Made by a program: the position numbers and the translations under genes
Notes under the pieces: model-generated
Database searches by the model: none
Seen by the model: only the letters and a program-made list of their open reading frames with translations
Told to the model about the DNA's origin: nothing
Assembly: GCF_009900765.1 (NCBI RefSeq)
Contig: NZ_JAAABL010000011.1
Location: 1-64,000 of the forward strand
DNA length: 64,000 bases
Direction: 5' to 3'
DNA from: Rhodovarius lipocyclicus
GTDB lineage: Bacteria > Pseudomonadota > Alphaproteobacteria > Acetobacterales > Acetobacteraceae
Shown here: positions 35,984 through 43,248 of the stretch, one piece after another
How positions within the stretch are numbered: the first letter of the stretch is position 1
Layout: every line of letters begins with the position of its first letter

Positions 35984-36430
35984 TCACCGCAGAAACGCCT
36001 CCGCGAATTCCGGGCTGGCGATCCGTGCCAGCGTTTCCCGCAACACCGCCGCCTCATGCTTCCCGAAGGCTTTCTCGAAGCGTTTCTGCGCCTGCTCCCA
36101 CAATGCCTTGGACTGTGCCAGCCGTTCTTCCCCGGCTTCGGTCAGTGTCACCCGGCGGCTGCGCCGGTCCGTGGCGTCCGGCGCCACGCGCAGCAGCCCG
36201 TCGCGTTCCAGCGGTTTCAGGTTGTGCGCCAGCGCCGAGCGGTCCAGCACCAGCGCCGCCGCCAGTTCGCCCATGCCTGGGCTGCCCAGCCGCGACACGG
36301 CGATCAGGATGCTGCGCTGCGTGGATTTCAGCCCCACCGGCGCCAGCACCGCGTCATAGAGCTGGGAGACGCGGCGCGTGGCGCGGCGCAGGGAGGTGCC
36401 GTTGCAGCGGGTGACGGGTGCCGGTGCCAT
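35984..36430 (-). CDS. MarR-family transcriptional regulator
   Basis: A 148-residue winged-helix regulator. The DNA-binding core is STQRSILIAVSRLGSPGMGE, then LAAALVLDRSALAHNLKPLE (recognition helix) with the wing DGLLRVAPDATDRRSRRVTL containing the conserved D-R-R. MarR dimers usually bind palindromes and repress themselves and neighbours. It is divergent from the ketopantoate-reductase-like gene, and a 34-bp near-perfect palindrome lies between the two. Confidence 0.94.
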   Translation of the reverse strand: MAPAPVTRCNGTSLRRATRRVSQLYDAVLAPVGLKSTQRSILIAVSRLGSPGMGELAAALVLDRSALAHNLKPLERDGLLRVAPDATDRRSRRVTLTEAGEERLAQSKALWEQAQKRFEKAFGKHEAAVLRETLARIASPEFAEAFLR

Positions 36431-36458
36431 GATTGACAGGATGGCGAGGCGGGCCTTT

Positions 36459-36492
36459 CATCGCAATAGGGGCATATGCCCATATAGCGATG
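36459..36492. promoter_or_regulatory. 34-bp near-perfect palindrome, probable MarR operator
   Basis: Left half CATCGCAATAGGGGCAT and right half ATGCCCATATAGCGATG pair at 15 of 17 positions. It sits between the divergent MarR and ketopantoate-reductase genes, 13 bp before the latter's ATG and just upstream of MarR. Length and symmetry suit a dimeric regulator; binding is inferred. Confidence 0.7.
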
Positions 36493-36505
36493 ACGGAGAA
36501 GACGG

Positions 36506-37426
36506 ATGCGGCTGCTGGTGGTGGGGGCCGGTGCGACCGGCGGGTATTTCGGCGGCCGCCTGGCCCAGGCGGGCAAGGATGTCACCTTCCTGCTGCGCCC
36601 CAAGCGCGCGGCGCAGATCCGCGAGCAGGGGCTGACCATCCTGGCCACCACGGGCGAATTCACCGTGAAGCCGCAGGTGGTCACGGCCGACCAGCTGCGC
36701 CCGGAATACGACGCCATCCTGCTGACAGTGAAGGCCTTCGCGCTGGAGGCCGCGCTGGCCGACCTCGCGCCCGCGGTGGGGCCCGGCACCATGGTGCTGC
36801 CCGTGCTGAACGGCATGCGGCACCTGGATGTGCTGTCGGAACGCTTCGGCGCCGGCGCCATCCCGGGCAGCCTGTGCAAGGTCGCCACCACGCTGGACGA
36901 CCAGGGGCGCATCAAGCAGCTCGGCCCTTTCCACCAGCTGATCTATGGCGAGCGCGACGGCGGCATCACGCCGCGCATCCAGGCGCTGGACGCCTTCCTG
37001 CAAGGCGCCACCTTCACCGCCACCCTGTCCACTCACATCATGCGCGACATGTGGGAGAAGTGGATCATGCTGGCGACGCTGGGCTGCGTCACCTGCCTGA
37101 TGCGCGGCACGATCGGTGAGATCGAGGCGGCCGCCGGCGGCGTGGAATTCGTGAACGCGGTGCTGGAGGAGATCCTGACCATCGCGCGCCTGACCGGCGA
37201 GGCACCGGGGGCCGCCTATGTCGAGGAAACCCGCAAGATGCTGACGACCAAGGGCTCGGGCGCCACCTCCTCGATGTACCGGGACCTGATGGGCGGCCTG
37301 CCCATCGAGGCGGACCAGATCGTGGGCGACCTGCTGAAGCGCGCGCGCGGCGCGGGCATCGCCACCCCGCTGCTGGGCGCGGTGTACGCCAATCTGCGCG
37401 TGTATCAGAACCGGCTGGAGGGCTAG
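36506..37426 (+). CDS. 2-dehydropantoate 2-reductase family protein
   Basis: A 306-residue NADPH-dependent oxidoreductase of the PanE/ApbA family. The dinucleotide site RLLVVGAGATGGYFGGRLAQ is at the start; ILLTVKAFALEAAL, VLPVLNGMRHLDVLSERFG and the C-terminal SSMYRDLMGGLPIEADQIVG (the conserved S-S-M-x-D-x-x-x-G block) follow. True PanE makes pantoate for coenzyme A, but many paralogues act on other 2-keto acids. Its control by a MarR regulator suggests an inducible, non-CoA role. GGAGAAG precedes the start. Confidence 0.88.
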   Translation: MRLLVVGAGATGGYFGGRLAQAGKDVTFLLRPKRAAQIREQGLTILATTGEFTVKPQVVTADQLRPEYDAILLTVKAFALEAALADLAPAVGPGTMVLPVLNGMRHLDVLSERFGAGAIPGSLCKVATTLDDQGRIKQLGPFHQLIYGERDGGITPRIQALDAFLQGATFTATLSTHIMRDMWEKWIMLATLGCVTCLMRGTIGEIEAAAGGVEFVNAVLEEILTIARLTGEAPGAAYVEETRKMLTTKGSGATSSMYRDLMGGLPIEADQIVGDLLKRARGAGIATPLLGAVYANLRVYQNRLEG

Positions 37427-37450
37427 TCAGCCAGCCGGCGCCGCCGCGGT

Positions 37451-38437
37451 TTAATCGGCGGTGATGCCCCGTTCGCGGATCACCTGGGCCCACATGGCGG
37501 TTTCCCGCTTCAGGCGCTCCGCGAAGACGGCCGGGGGTTCGCACACCACATCCATGCCCTGGGCGGCCAGCACCGGCGCGGTTTCGGGCGCGCGCAGCAC
37601 CGTCTCGGTCAGTTCCGCGATGGCCTGCACCACGGGGGCGGGTGTCGCGCGCGGCACCAGCAGACCGTACCAGCTGGTCACGTCCATGCCCGGAAAGCCG
37701 CTTTCGGCGAGCGTCGGCACATCCGGCAGGGCGGGGGTGCGGGCGGCGGTGGTCAGGGCCACGGGCACGGCCCGGTTGTCGCGCACCAGCGGCAGGGCCA
37801 CGGGCAGGTTGCTGGCCAGCAGCTGGATCTGCCCGTTCAGCAGGTCCGCCACGGCCTGGGTGGTGCCGCGATAGGGCACGTGCTGGATGTCGATCCCCGC
37901 GCGGCTGCGCAGCAGTTCCATGGCCAAGTGCAGCTGGCTGCCCACCCCCGGCGAGCCATAGGTGATGGCCCCCGGGTTCGCCTTGGCCTTCGCGATCAGG
38001 TCGGCCACCGAGCGGATGCCCGACTGCGTGCCGGCCAGGATGATGTTGGGCGTGGTGGCCATCATCGAAACAGGGGCGAAGTCGCGTTCCACCTCGAAGG
38101 TCAGGCCGCGCAGCAGGGTGGGGTTGATGGTCAGGTTGCCGGCGGGGATGACCAGCATGGTCGTGCCATCCGGCGTGGCCCGGCGCACCAGGTCGATGCC
38201 GATATTGCCCGCGCCGCCCGCGCGGTTGTCCACCGCCGCCGTCTGGCCGCCGCGGGCCTGGAAGCCCTGGGCCAGCGTGCGGGCCAGGATGTCGATCGGC
38301 CCGCCCGGAGTGAAGGGGGCGATCAGCGTCAGCGGCTTGCGCGGGAAGTCGGCGGGGGCGCCCGAAGTCTGGGCCAAGGCGGGGCTGGCCAGCAGCAGGC
38401 CGGGCAGGGCCAGGGTGTGGCGGCGCGTGGGCATCAT
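37451..38437 (-). CDS. Bug-family substrate-binding protein
   Basis: A 328-residue periplasmic protein of the tripartite tricarboxylate transporter family. Signal RRHTLALPGLLLASPALAQ is followed by PRKPLTLIAPFTPGGPIDILAR, VDNRAGGAGNIGIDLV, ITYGSPGVGSQLHLAMELL and HVPYRGTTQAVADLLNGQIQ. The start ATGATG at 38437 overlaps the stop of the upstream hydrolase, so the two are co-translated. TctA/TctB are absent. The pair may take up and cleave an ester. Confidence 0.93.
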   Translation of the reverse strand: MMPTRRHTLALPGLLLASPALAQTSGAPADFPRKPLTLIAPFTPGGPIDILARTLAQGFQARGGQTAAVDNRAGGAGNIGIDLVRRATPDGTTMLVIPAGNLTINPTLLRGLTFEVERDFAPVSMMATTPNIILAGTQSGIRSVADLIAKAKANPGAITYGSPGVGSQLHLAMELLRSRAGIDIQHVPYRGTTQAVADLLNGQIQLLASNLPVALPLVRDNRAVPVALTTAARTPALPDVPTLAESGFPGMDVTSWYGLLVPRATPAPVVQAIAELTETVLRAPETAPVLAAQGMDVVCEPPAVFAERLKRETAMWAQVIRERGITAD

Positions 38438-39237
38438 GGGCGGGTTCCTTCCCGGGCGGAGAACCAGTGTTGCAGAAGGGCGGCCACCGCCGCCGGCGAT
38501 TCCTGCGGCAGGGCATGGCCCGCGCCGGGGATCAGGTGCAGGGCGGAGCCTGCGGGCAGGGCGGCATGCAGCGCCTGGGCGTTGGCGGGGGGCGTCACCA
38601 CATCCTCGGCGCCCGAGGCCACCAGGGCCGGCATGGCCAGGCGCGCGGCATCGGCCAGCAGGTCCCCCGCACCCAGCGCGTGCACGGCATCGGCATAGCC
38701 CGGCAGGTTCACGGCCCCCATCGCCCCGCGCACGGCGGCCAGCACGGCGGGCTTCTCCTCGGGGCGGAACACCAGGCGGGCGGCGCGCTTGGCGGCGAAT
38801 TCGGCGGGGCCCAGCGCCCGCAGATCGTCGATGCGGGCGGCCACTTTCTCCGGCAACGGGGCGCCCGGCGGCACGCGATAGCCCAGCGCGGGCGACAGGA
38901 AGGCCAGCCCCGCCACGCGCGCGGGCGCGGCGGCCGCGAAGGCGCCGGCGAACAGGCAGCCCAGCGAATGGCCCAGCAGGCGCGCCCGCGTGATCCCCAG
39001 CGCGTCCAGCACCGCGCCCAGCCGCGCGGCATAGGCGGCGGGCACCGCCGTGCCCACCCGCGCCGAGGCCCCATAGCCCGGCGCCCACCAGGCCAGCAGG
39101 TTCCAGTCGGCGGGCAGGGCTTGCATCAGCGGCACCCAGCTTTCGGCGTTGCTGCCGATGCCGTGCAGCATCGCCAGCGCCGGGCCGTTCCCGGGGCGGT
39201 GCAGCAACTCGGTCTCGGCGAGGGTGAGGCGCTGCAT
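38434..39237 (-). CDS. Alpha/beta hydrolase
   Basis: A 267-residue alpha/beta-fold hydrolase. LAMLHGIGSNAESW holds the oxyanion HG motif, the nucleophile elbow is LLGHSLGCLFAGAFA (Ser near residue 102), the acid region is PALVASGAEDVVTPP, and the catalytic His is in IPGAGHALPQESP. Such enzymes cleave esters, lactones or carbon-carbon bonds. Its TGA stop lies inside the ATGATG start of the Bug gene. The start at 39237 (MQRLTLAETEL) was chosen because upstream sequence is an AT-rich control region. Confidence 0.9.
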   Translation of the reverse strand: MQRLTLAETELLHRPGNGPALAMLHGIGSNAESWVPLMQALPADWNLLAWWAPGYGASARVGTAVPAAYAARLGAVLDALGITRARLLGHSLGCLFAGAFAAAAPARVAGLAFLSPALGYRVPPGAPLPEKVAARIDDLRALGPAEFAAKRAARLVFRPEEKPAVLAAVRGAMGAVNLPGYADAVHALGAGDLLADAARLAMPALVASGAEDVVTPPANAQALHAALPAGSALHLIPGAGHALPQESPAAVAALLQHWFSAREGTRP

Positions 39238-39260
39238 GGGCGCTCCGCGATGGGTTGGAT

Positions 39261-39290
39261 CAAATATGAACATAAGAGGCAAATACGAAC
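39261..39290. promoter_or_regulatory. Direct-repeat operator candidate upstream of the hydrolase/Bug pair
   Basis: CAAATATGAAC (39261-39271) and CAAATACGAAC (39280-39290) are direct repeats with a 19-bp period in an otherwise GC-rich gap of 205 bp between divergent genes. A weak promoter (TTCGTA, 17 bp, TATTTG on the minus strand) overlaps it. Confidence 0.4.
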
Positions 39291-39442
39291 GGAAATTACC
39301 CCCCACCCCCACCGATGTCGAGAGCTTGTCATCGTCCCGCCTTGCCGGATTGGCTATGCCATCTGGCTGCGCGGGGCAGGGCGCATGATGATGGCGGACT
39401 CCGCGCCGGCTTTTCACGGCGTTGCGGATCAGAGGGTTGGGT

Positions 39443-40747
39443 GTGGCACAGCTGGTATTTCTGCTTGTGGGTTCGGATTCGTTGCGGCGGCGCTGGTTCG
39501 TCGCGGCGGGGCTGGCGGTGGTGCTGCTCGCGCTGGGGCTGGCCGTGCTGGCCGATGCCTCGGCCTGGCTGACGCGCATCTGTTCCGTTCTGCTCGGCCT
39601 GGTGTTCCTGCTGCATGGCGCGCTGGTGCTGCTGGCGGCCATGGGCGGGGGGCTGGCCCAGGCCGGCCGCATCGACCTGCTGCGCGGGCTGGCGCTGATG
39701 GTGCTGGCCGTGCTGATCCTGGGCGCCCCGGTGGGCGGCAGCCTGGCCGCGGCCCTGCTGCTGGCCTGCGGCTTCGCCGTGGATGGGGGCCTGCGCATCT
39801 TCGGCGGGCTGCTGATCCGCTTCCAGGCCTGGCGCGGCGTCGTGTTCTGGGGCGCGGCGGAGATCCTGCTGGCCGTGCTGCTGGTGCTGGGCTGGCCCGT
39901 GCCGCACGGCCAGGCCATCCCCTTCGTGGTCAGCCTGCTGCTGCTGTATTCCGGCTGGGTGCTGCTGCGCCTCAGCCTCTCCCTGCGCGCGCTGGAGCCC
40001 GAGGCCGCCATCCTGCTGCTGCCGCTGTTCGGCGGGCGCGGCTGGCAGGACAACGCCCCGGTGCTGCTGGGCGACCCCGGCCCCGCCATCCCCGAGCACC
40101 CGCTGACCCTGCATGTCTGGACCCCCGTGGGCTCGGCCGAGGTCACCCGCCGCCGCCCGGTGGTGGACCGCTACGCCGCGGCGGTGGACCGCCATGGCGT
40201 CGTCTCCACCGGCCATATCGCGCTGGAGGCGGGCGCGCTCTACATCAGCCACTACCCGTTCGAGGAGGTGGGCCTGGACGAGCGCAGCTTCGCCCATGTG
40301 CTGCGCGCCACCGCCGAGAACGACGTGCGGGGGCGCTTCCAGCCCTCGCTGGCCGTCGAGGTGGCCGAATGGTGCGAGCCTGATGCCCGGCTGACCTTCC
40401 GCCGATACGACCAGCGCCGGCTGCGCGCCTATTGGGCCAGCTATCGGCAGGACGACACCTACAACGTCTCCAACCGCAACTGCGCCATCTGCGTGGTCAC
40501 GGCGCTGGAGGCGGCGCTGGAAGGGCGGCTTGCCACGCCCAGGCCCTGGCTGCGCATCCTGCGCCTGTTCTGCAACCCGGACATCTGGATCGCCGCCATG
40601 CTGCGCAAGCACGCATCCTCCATCACCTGGACCCCGGGCTCCGTGCTCGACTACGCCCGCGCCCTGCGCAACGTGACGGAGCCGCATGAAAGCCACCCCG
40701 CCGAGCGCTTGCGCGCGGCGCTGCGGCTGCTGGTGCGCGGGGCATGA
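39443..40747 (+). CDS. HdeD-like membrane protein fused to a permuted papain-like (LRAT/NlpC-type) domain
   Basis: A 434-residue protein. Residues 1-190 are a hydrophobic DUF308/HdeD-like domain of about six helices (two repeats of RGLALMVLAVLILGAP style). Residues about 230-380 are a soluble domain with the order expected of circularly permuted NlpC/P60 or LRAT-like cysteine enzymes: a histidine in STGHIALEAGALYISHYP (near His258) and a cysteine in NVSNRNCAICVVTALEAAL (near Cys347). The GTG at 39443 was chosen because GAGGG lies 6-9 bases upstream; TTG at 39422 is possible. The end overlaps the MFS gene by 4 bp (ATGA). Known HdeD proteins are stress/acid-resistance membrane proteins; the activity is unproven. 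Confidence 0.72.
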   Translation: MAQLVFLLVGSDSLRRRWFVAAGLAVVLLALGLAVLADASAWLTRICSVLLGLVFLLHGALVLLAAMGGGLAQAGRIDLLRGLALMVLAVLILGAPVGGSLAAALLLACGFAVDGGLRIFGGLLIRFQAWRGVVFWGAAEILLAVLLVLGWPVPHGQAIPFVVSLLLLYSGWVLLRLSLSLRALEPEAAILLLPLFGGRGWQDNAPVLLGDPGPAIPEHPLTLHVWTPVGSAEVTRRRPVVDRYAAAVDRHGVVSTGHIALEAGALYISHYPFEEVGLDERSFAHVLRATAENDVRGRFQPSLAVEVAEWCEPDARLTFRRYDQRRLRAYWASYRQDDTYNVSNRNCAICVVTALEAALEGRLATPRPWLRILRLFCNPDIWIAAMLRKHASSITWTPGSVLDYARALRNVTEPHESHPAERLRAALRLLVRGA

Positions 40748-41886
40748 GCCGCCTGCTCTCCATGGCCGCCGTCATCGTCATGGCGACGATGTTCGGCCTG
40801 ACCTACAGCCTCAGCGCGGCCCTGATCGCGCTCGACCTCGCGGCCCGGCAGTTGAGCGAGGCGGTGATCGGCGCCAATGCCGCCATGCACGCGGTGGGCG
40901 TGCTGGCCACCGCCATGGTGCTGCCCCGGCTGGTGGCGCGGGTGGGGGTGCGGCGGCTGGTGCTGGCTTCCCTGGTGCTGGCCGCGCTGGTGCTGCTGGG
41001 CCTGCCGCTGCTGCCCTTCCTGTGGCTGTGGTTCCCGCTGCGCTTCCTGCTGGGGGCGGCGTCCGAGGTGCTGTTCGTCCTCTCCGAGACCTGGATCAAC
41101 AGCCTGAGCACGGAGGCCACTCGCGCCCGCGCCATGGCGGCCTATACCGCCGCCATGGCGCTGGGCTTCGCGCTGGGGCCGCTGATCCTGTCCTTGGTCG
41201 GGCGCGCGGGCATGCTGCCCTATGCCATCGGCGCGGGGCTCGCGCTGGCGGCCACGCTGCTCGTCGCCTCCCGCCATGTGCAGGCGCCGGTGTTCGACCG
41301 GCCGGCCCAGGGTGGGCCGTGGCACTACCTGCGCCTGGCGCCGCTGGCGATGGGCGCCACGGTGCTGAACGCCGCGATCGAGACGGCGGGCCTGTCCTTC
41401 CTGGCGCTCTACGCCGTGCATCTGGGCTGGCCGGAGGAGGAGGCGACGCGGCTGATCACCGCCATGATGATCGGCGCCATCCTGCTGCAACTGCCCATAG
41501 GCTGGCTGGGCGACAAGATGGACCGGCACCGGCTGGTCATTGCCCTGGCCATTGTGGCCGCGCTGGGGGCGCTGCTGTGGCCCTGGGTGCTGGGCGAGGC
41601 CTGGGCGGCCTATGCGCTGCTGTTCGTCTGGGGCGGGGCGTTCGTGGGCATCTACACGCTGATGCTGGCCGTGGTGGGCAGCCGCTTCCAGGGCAGCGAA
41701 CTGGTCGGGATCTATGCCGTGATGGGACTGGCCTGGGGCGCGGGCGCACTGGCCGGGCCGCTGGCGGCAGGCATGGCGATGGAAGCCACACGCCATGGGC
41801 TGGCGTTCTTCGCGGCACTCGCCTGCGGGGCGTTCGCGGTGGTGGCGGTGGCGCTGCGGCGCGGTACGGGGGCGTCGCCCCCGTAA
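40744..41886 (+). CDS. MFS transporter (YcaD/CynX-like)
   Basis: A 380-residue inner-membrane carrier with about 12 helices. Recognisable regions are NAAMHAVGVLATAMVLPRLV (helix 2), RFLLGAASEVLFVLSETWINSL (helix 4, typical of the YcaD-like group), and GWLGDKMDRHRLVIALAIVA (loop 8-9). It overlaps the HdeD-protease gene by 4 bp (ATGA) and is translationally coupled, which links the two functions. The last residues RRGTGASPP are encoded by an intergenic palindrome that includes the stop codon. Confidence 0.88.
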   Translation: MSRLLSMAAVIVMATMFGLTYSLSAALIALDLAARQLSEAVIGANAAMHAVGVLATAMVLPRLVARVGVRRLVLASLVLAALVLLGLPLLPFLWLWFPLRFLLGAASEVLFVLSETWINSLSTEATRARAMAAYTAAMALGFALGPLILSLVGRAGMLPYAIGAGLALAATLLVASRHVQAPVFDRPAQGGPWHYLRLAPLAMGATVLNAAIETAGLSFLALYAVHLGWPEEEATRLITAMMIGAILLQLPIGWLGDKMDRHRLVIALAIVAALGALLWPWVLGEAWAAYALLFVWGGAFVGIYTLMLAVVGSRFQGSELVGIYAVMGLAWGAGALAGPLAAGMAMEATRHGLAFFAALACGAFAVVAVALRRGTGASPP

Positions 41887-42125
41887 ACCCCCACCAGAGG
41901 GCTCTGCCCTCTGGACACCCGCCAGGACCGTAGCGGCCCTGGACCCCGGGGAGTTGGCGCTACAGCTTGGAATGCCGTTCCCCTTGATTTTTATAAATGA
42001 AATTGGCGTCCCGCCTGCCAGGATGGGCACCAACCGATCCAGGTCCAGGACCGCTACGGTCCCTGGGGTGTGGGGCTTCGCCCCACGGTTTGGGCGGGGG
42101 TGTCGGGGGCGGGCGTGGGGCAACC
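41865..42125. repeat. Modular palindromic intergenic repeat, copy 3 (MITE-like)
   Basis: Hairpins: a 10+1+10 arm starting TACGGGGGCG (41865-41885, overlapping the MFS stop); CCAGAGGGC-TCT-GCCCTCTGG (41894-41914); CCAGGACCG-TAG-CGGCCCTGG (41922-41942). The internal 50-bp AT-rich module (41984-42033) is like that of the 29.1-kb copy. A second arm CCAGGACCG-CTA-CGGTCCCTGG (42044-42066) inversely matches the first, and GTGGGGC-TTC-GCCCCAC (42070-42086) follows. The inverted end arms resemble a miniature inverted-repeat element. Confidence 0.78.
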
Positions 42126-42132
42126 CCCTGCA

Positions 42133-43245
42133 TCACTTCAGCGACGCCCGGAACCGCCACAGTGCCAGCGCGAACAGCGCGCAGCCGATGCCCCCCAGCG
42201 CGATGAATTGCGGCCAGACCAGTTCCAGCCCGCCCGCGCGGTACAGGATGGTCTGGGCCAGCATCACGAAATGCGTGTTGGGCGCGGCCAGCATGATGAT
42301 CTGCACCGCTTCCGGCATGCTTTCCCGCGGGGTGACGCTGCCCGAGAGCAGTTGCAGCGGCAGCAGCACCAGCATCAGCAGCAGCCCGAATTGCGGCATG
42401 GACCCCGCCATGGTCGCCAGGAACACGCCCAGCGAGGTGGTGGCGAAGATCTGCAGCGCCGCCCCCACCAGGAACAGCGGCACAGAGCCGTCGATCGGCA
42501 CGCGCAGCGCCCCCTGCACCACCAGCAGCAGCGACAGCGCGCTGGCCGCCAGCACCACCAGCCCCATGGACCACAGCTTGGCCACCATGATCTCGAAGGG
42601 TGTGACCGGCATCACCAGCAGGTGCTCCACCGTGCCGTGCTCGCGCTCGCGGATCAGCGCCGCGCCGGTCAGCACGATCGACAGCATGGTGATGCTCATG
42701 ATCACGTTCATGACGGAGCCGAACCACACTTGGTTCAGTTCCGGGTTGAAGCGCGCGCGCAGCACCAGCTCGACCGTGGAGGGGGCGGAACTGCTGTAGC
42801 GGCGGATGAAGCCGGTGATCTCGTTGGTCAGGATGTTCTGCACATAGCCGCTGCCGGTGAAGGCCTGGGTCATGCGCGTGGCGTCCACGTTCAGCTGCAC
42901 GGTCGGGTTGCGCCCGGCCAGCAGGTCCCGCTGGAATTCGGGCGGGATGTCCAGCGCGAAGGCATCCAGCCCCGCATCCATCCGCCGGTCCATCGAGAGC
43001 TGGTCGATCATCTGCGGCATGGTGAAGAAGGGGGGGTAGAAGGCCTCCGTGATGCGGGTGGCCAGCGGGGAGCGGTCCTCGTCCACGATGGCGATGGGGG
43101 CGTGGTTCAGCGTCTCGGGCAGCGCCTTGGAGGCGCTGTAGATCTGCAGGGTGAAGGCATAGACCACCAGCATGATCAGCATGGGGTCCCGCGCCAGGCC
43201 GCGCAGTTCCTTGATGCCCAGGTGCAGGATGTGGGACAGCCGCAT
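42133..43245 (-). CDS. ABC-2 type efflux permease (YhhJ-like)
   Basis: A 370-residue inner-membrane permease. One helix near the N-terminus is followed by a large periplasmic loop (residues about 45-170, with HAPIAIVDEDRSPLATRI) and five C-terminal helices. The region after VMSITMLSIVLTGAALIREREHGTVEHLLV is diagnostic of ABC-2 drug exporters of the YhhJ/YbhR type. It starts 3 bp after the RbbA-like stop, in the order hlyD, rbbA-like, permease. It likely forms the exporter pore with the fused permease of RbbA. Confidence 0.92.
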   Translation of the reverse strand: MRLSHILHLGIKELRGLARDPMLIMLVVYAFTLQIYSASKALPETLNHAPIAIVDEDRSPLATRITEAFYPPFFTMPQMIDQLSMDRRMDAGLDAFALDIPPEFQRDLLAGRNPTVQLNVDATRMTQAFTGSGYVQNILTNEITGFIRRYSSSAPSTVELVLRARFNPELNQVWFGSVMNVIMSITMLSIVLTGAALIREREHGTVEHLLVMPVTPFEIMVAKLWSMGLVVLAASALSLLLVVQGALRVPIDGSVPLFLVGAALQIFATTSLGVFLATMAGSMPQFGLLLMLVLLPLQLLSGSVTPRESMPEAVQIIMLAAPNTHFVMLAQTILYRAGGLELVWPQFIALGGIGCALFALALWRFRASLK

Positions 43246-43248
43246 GGT

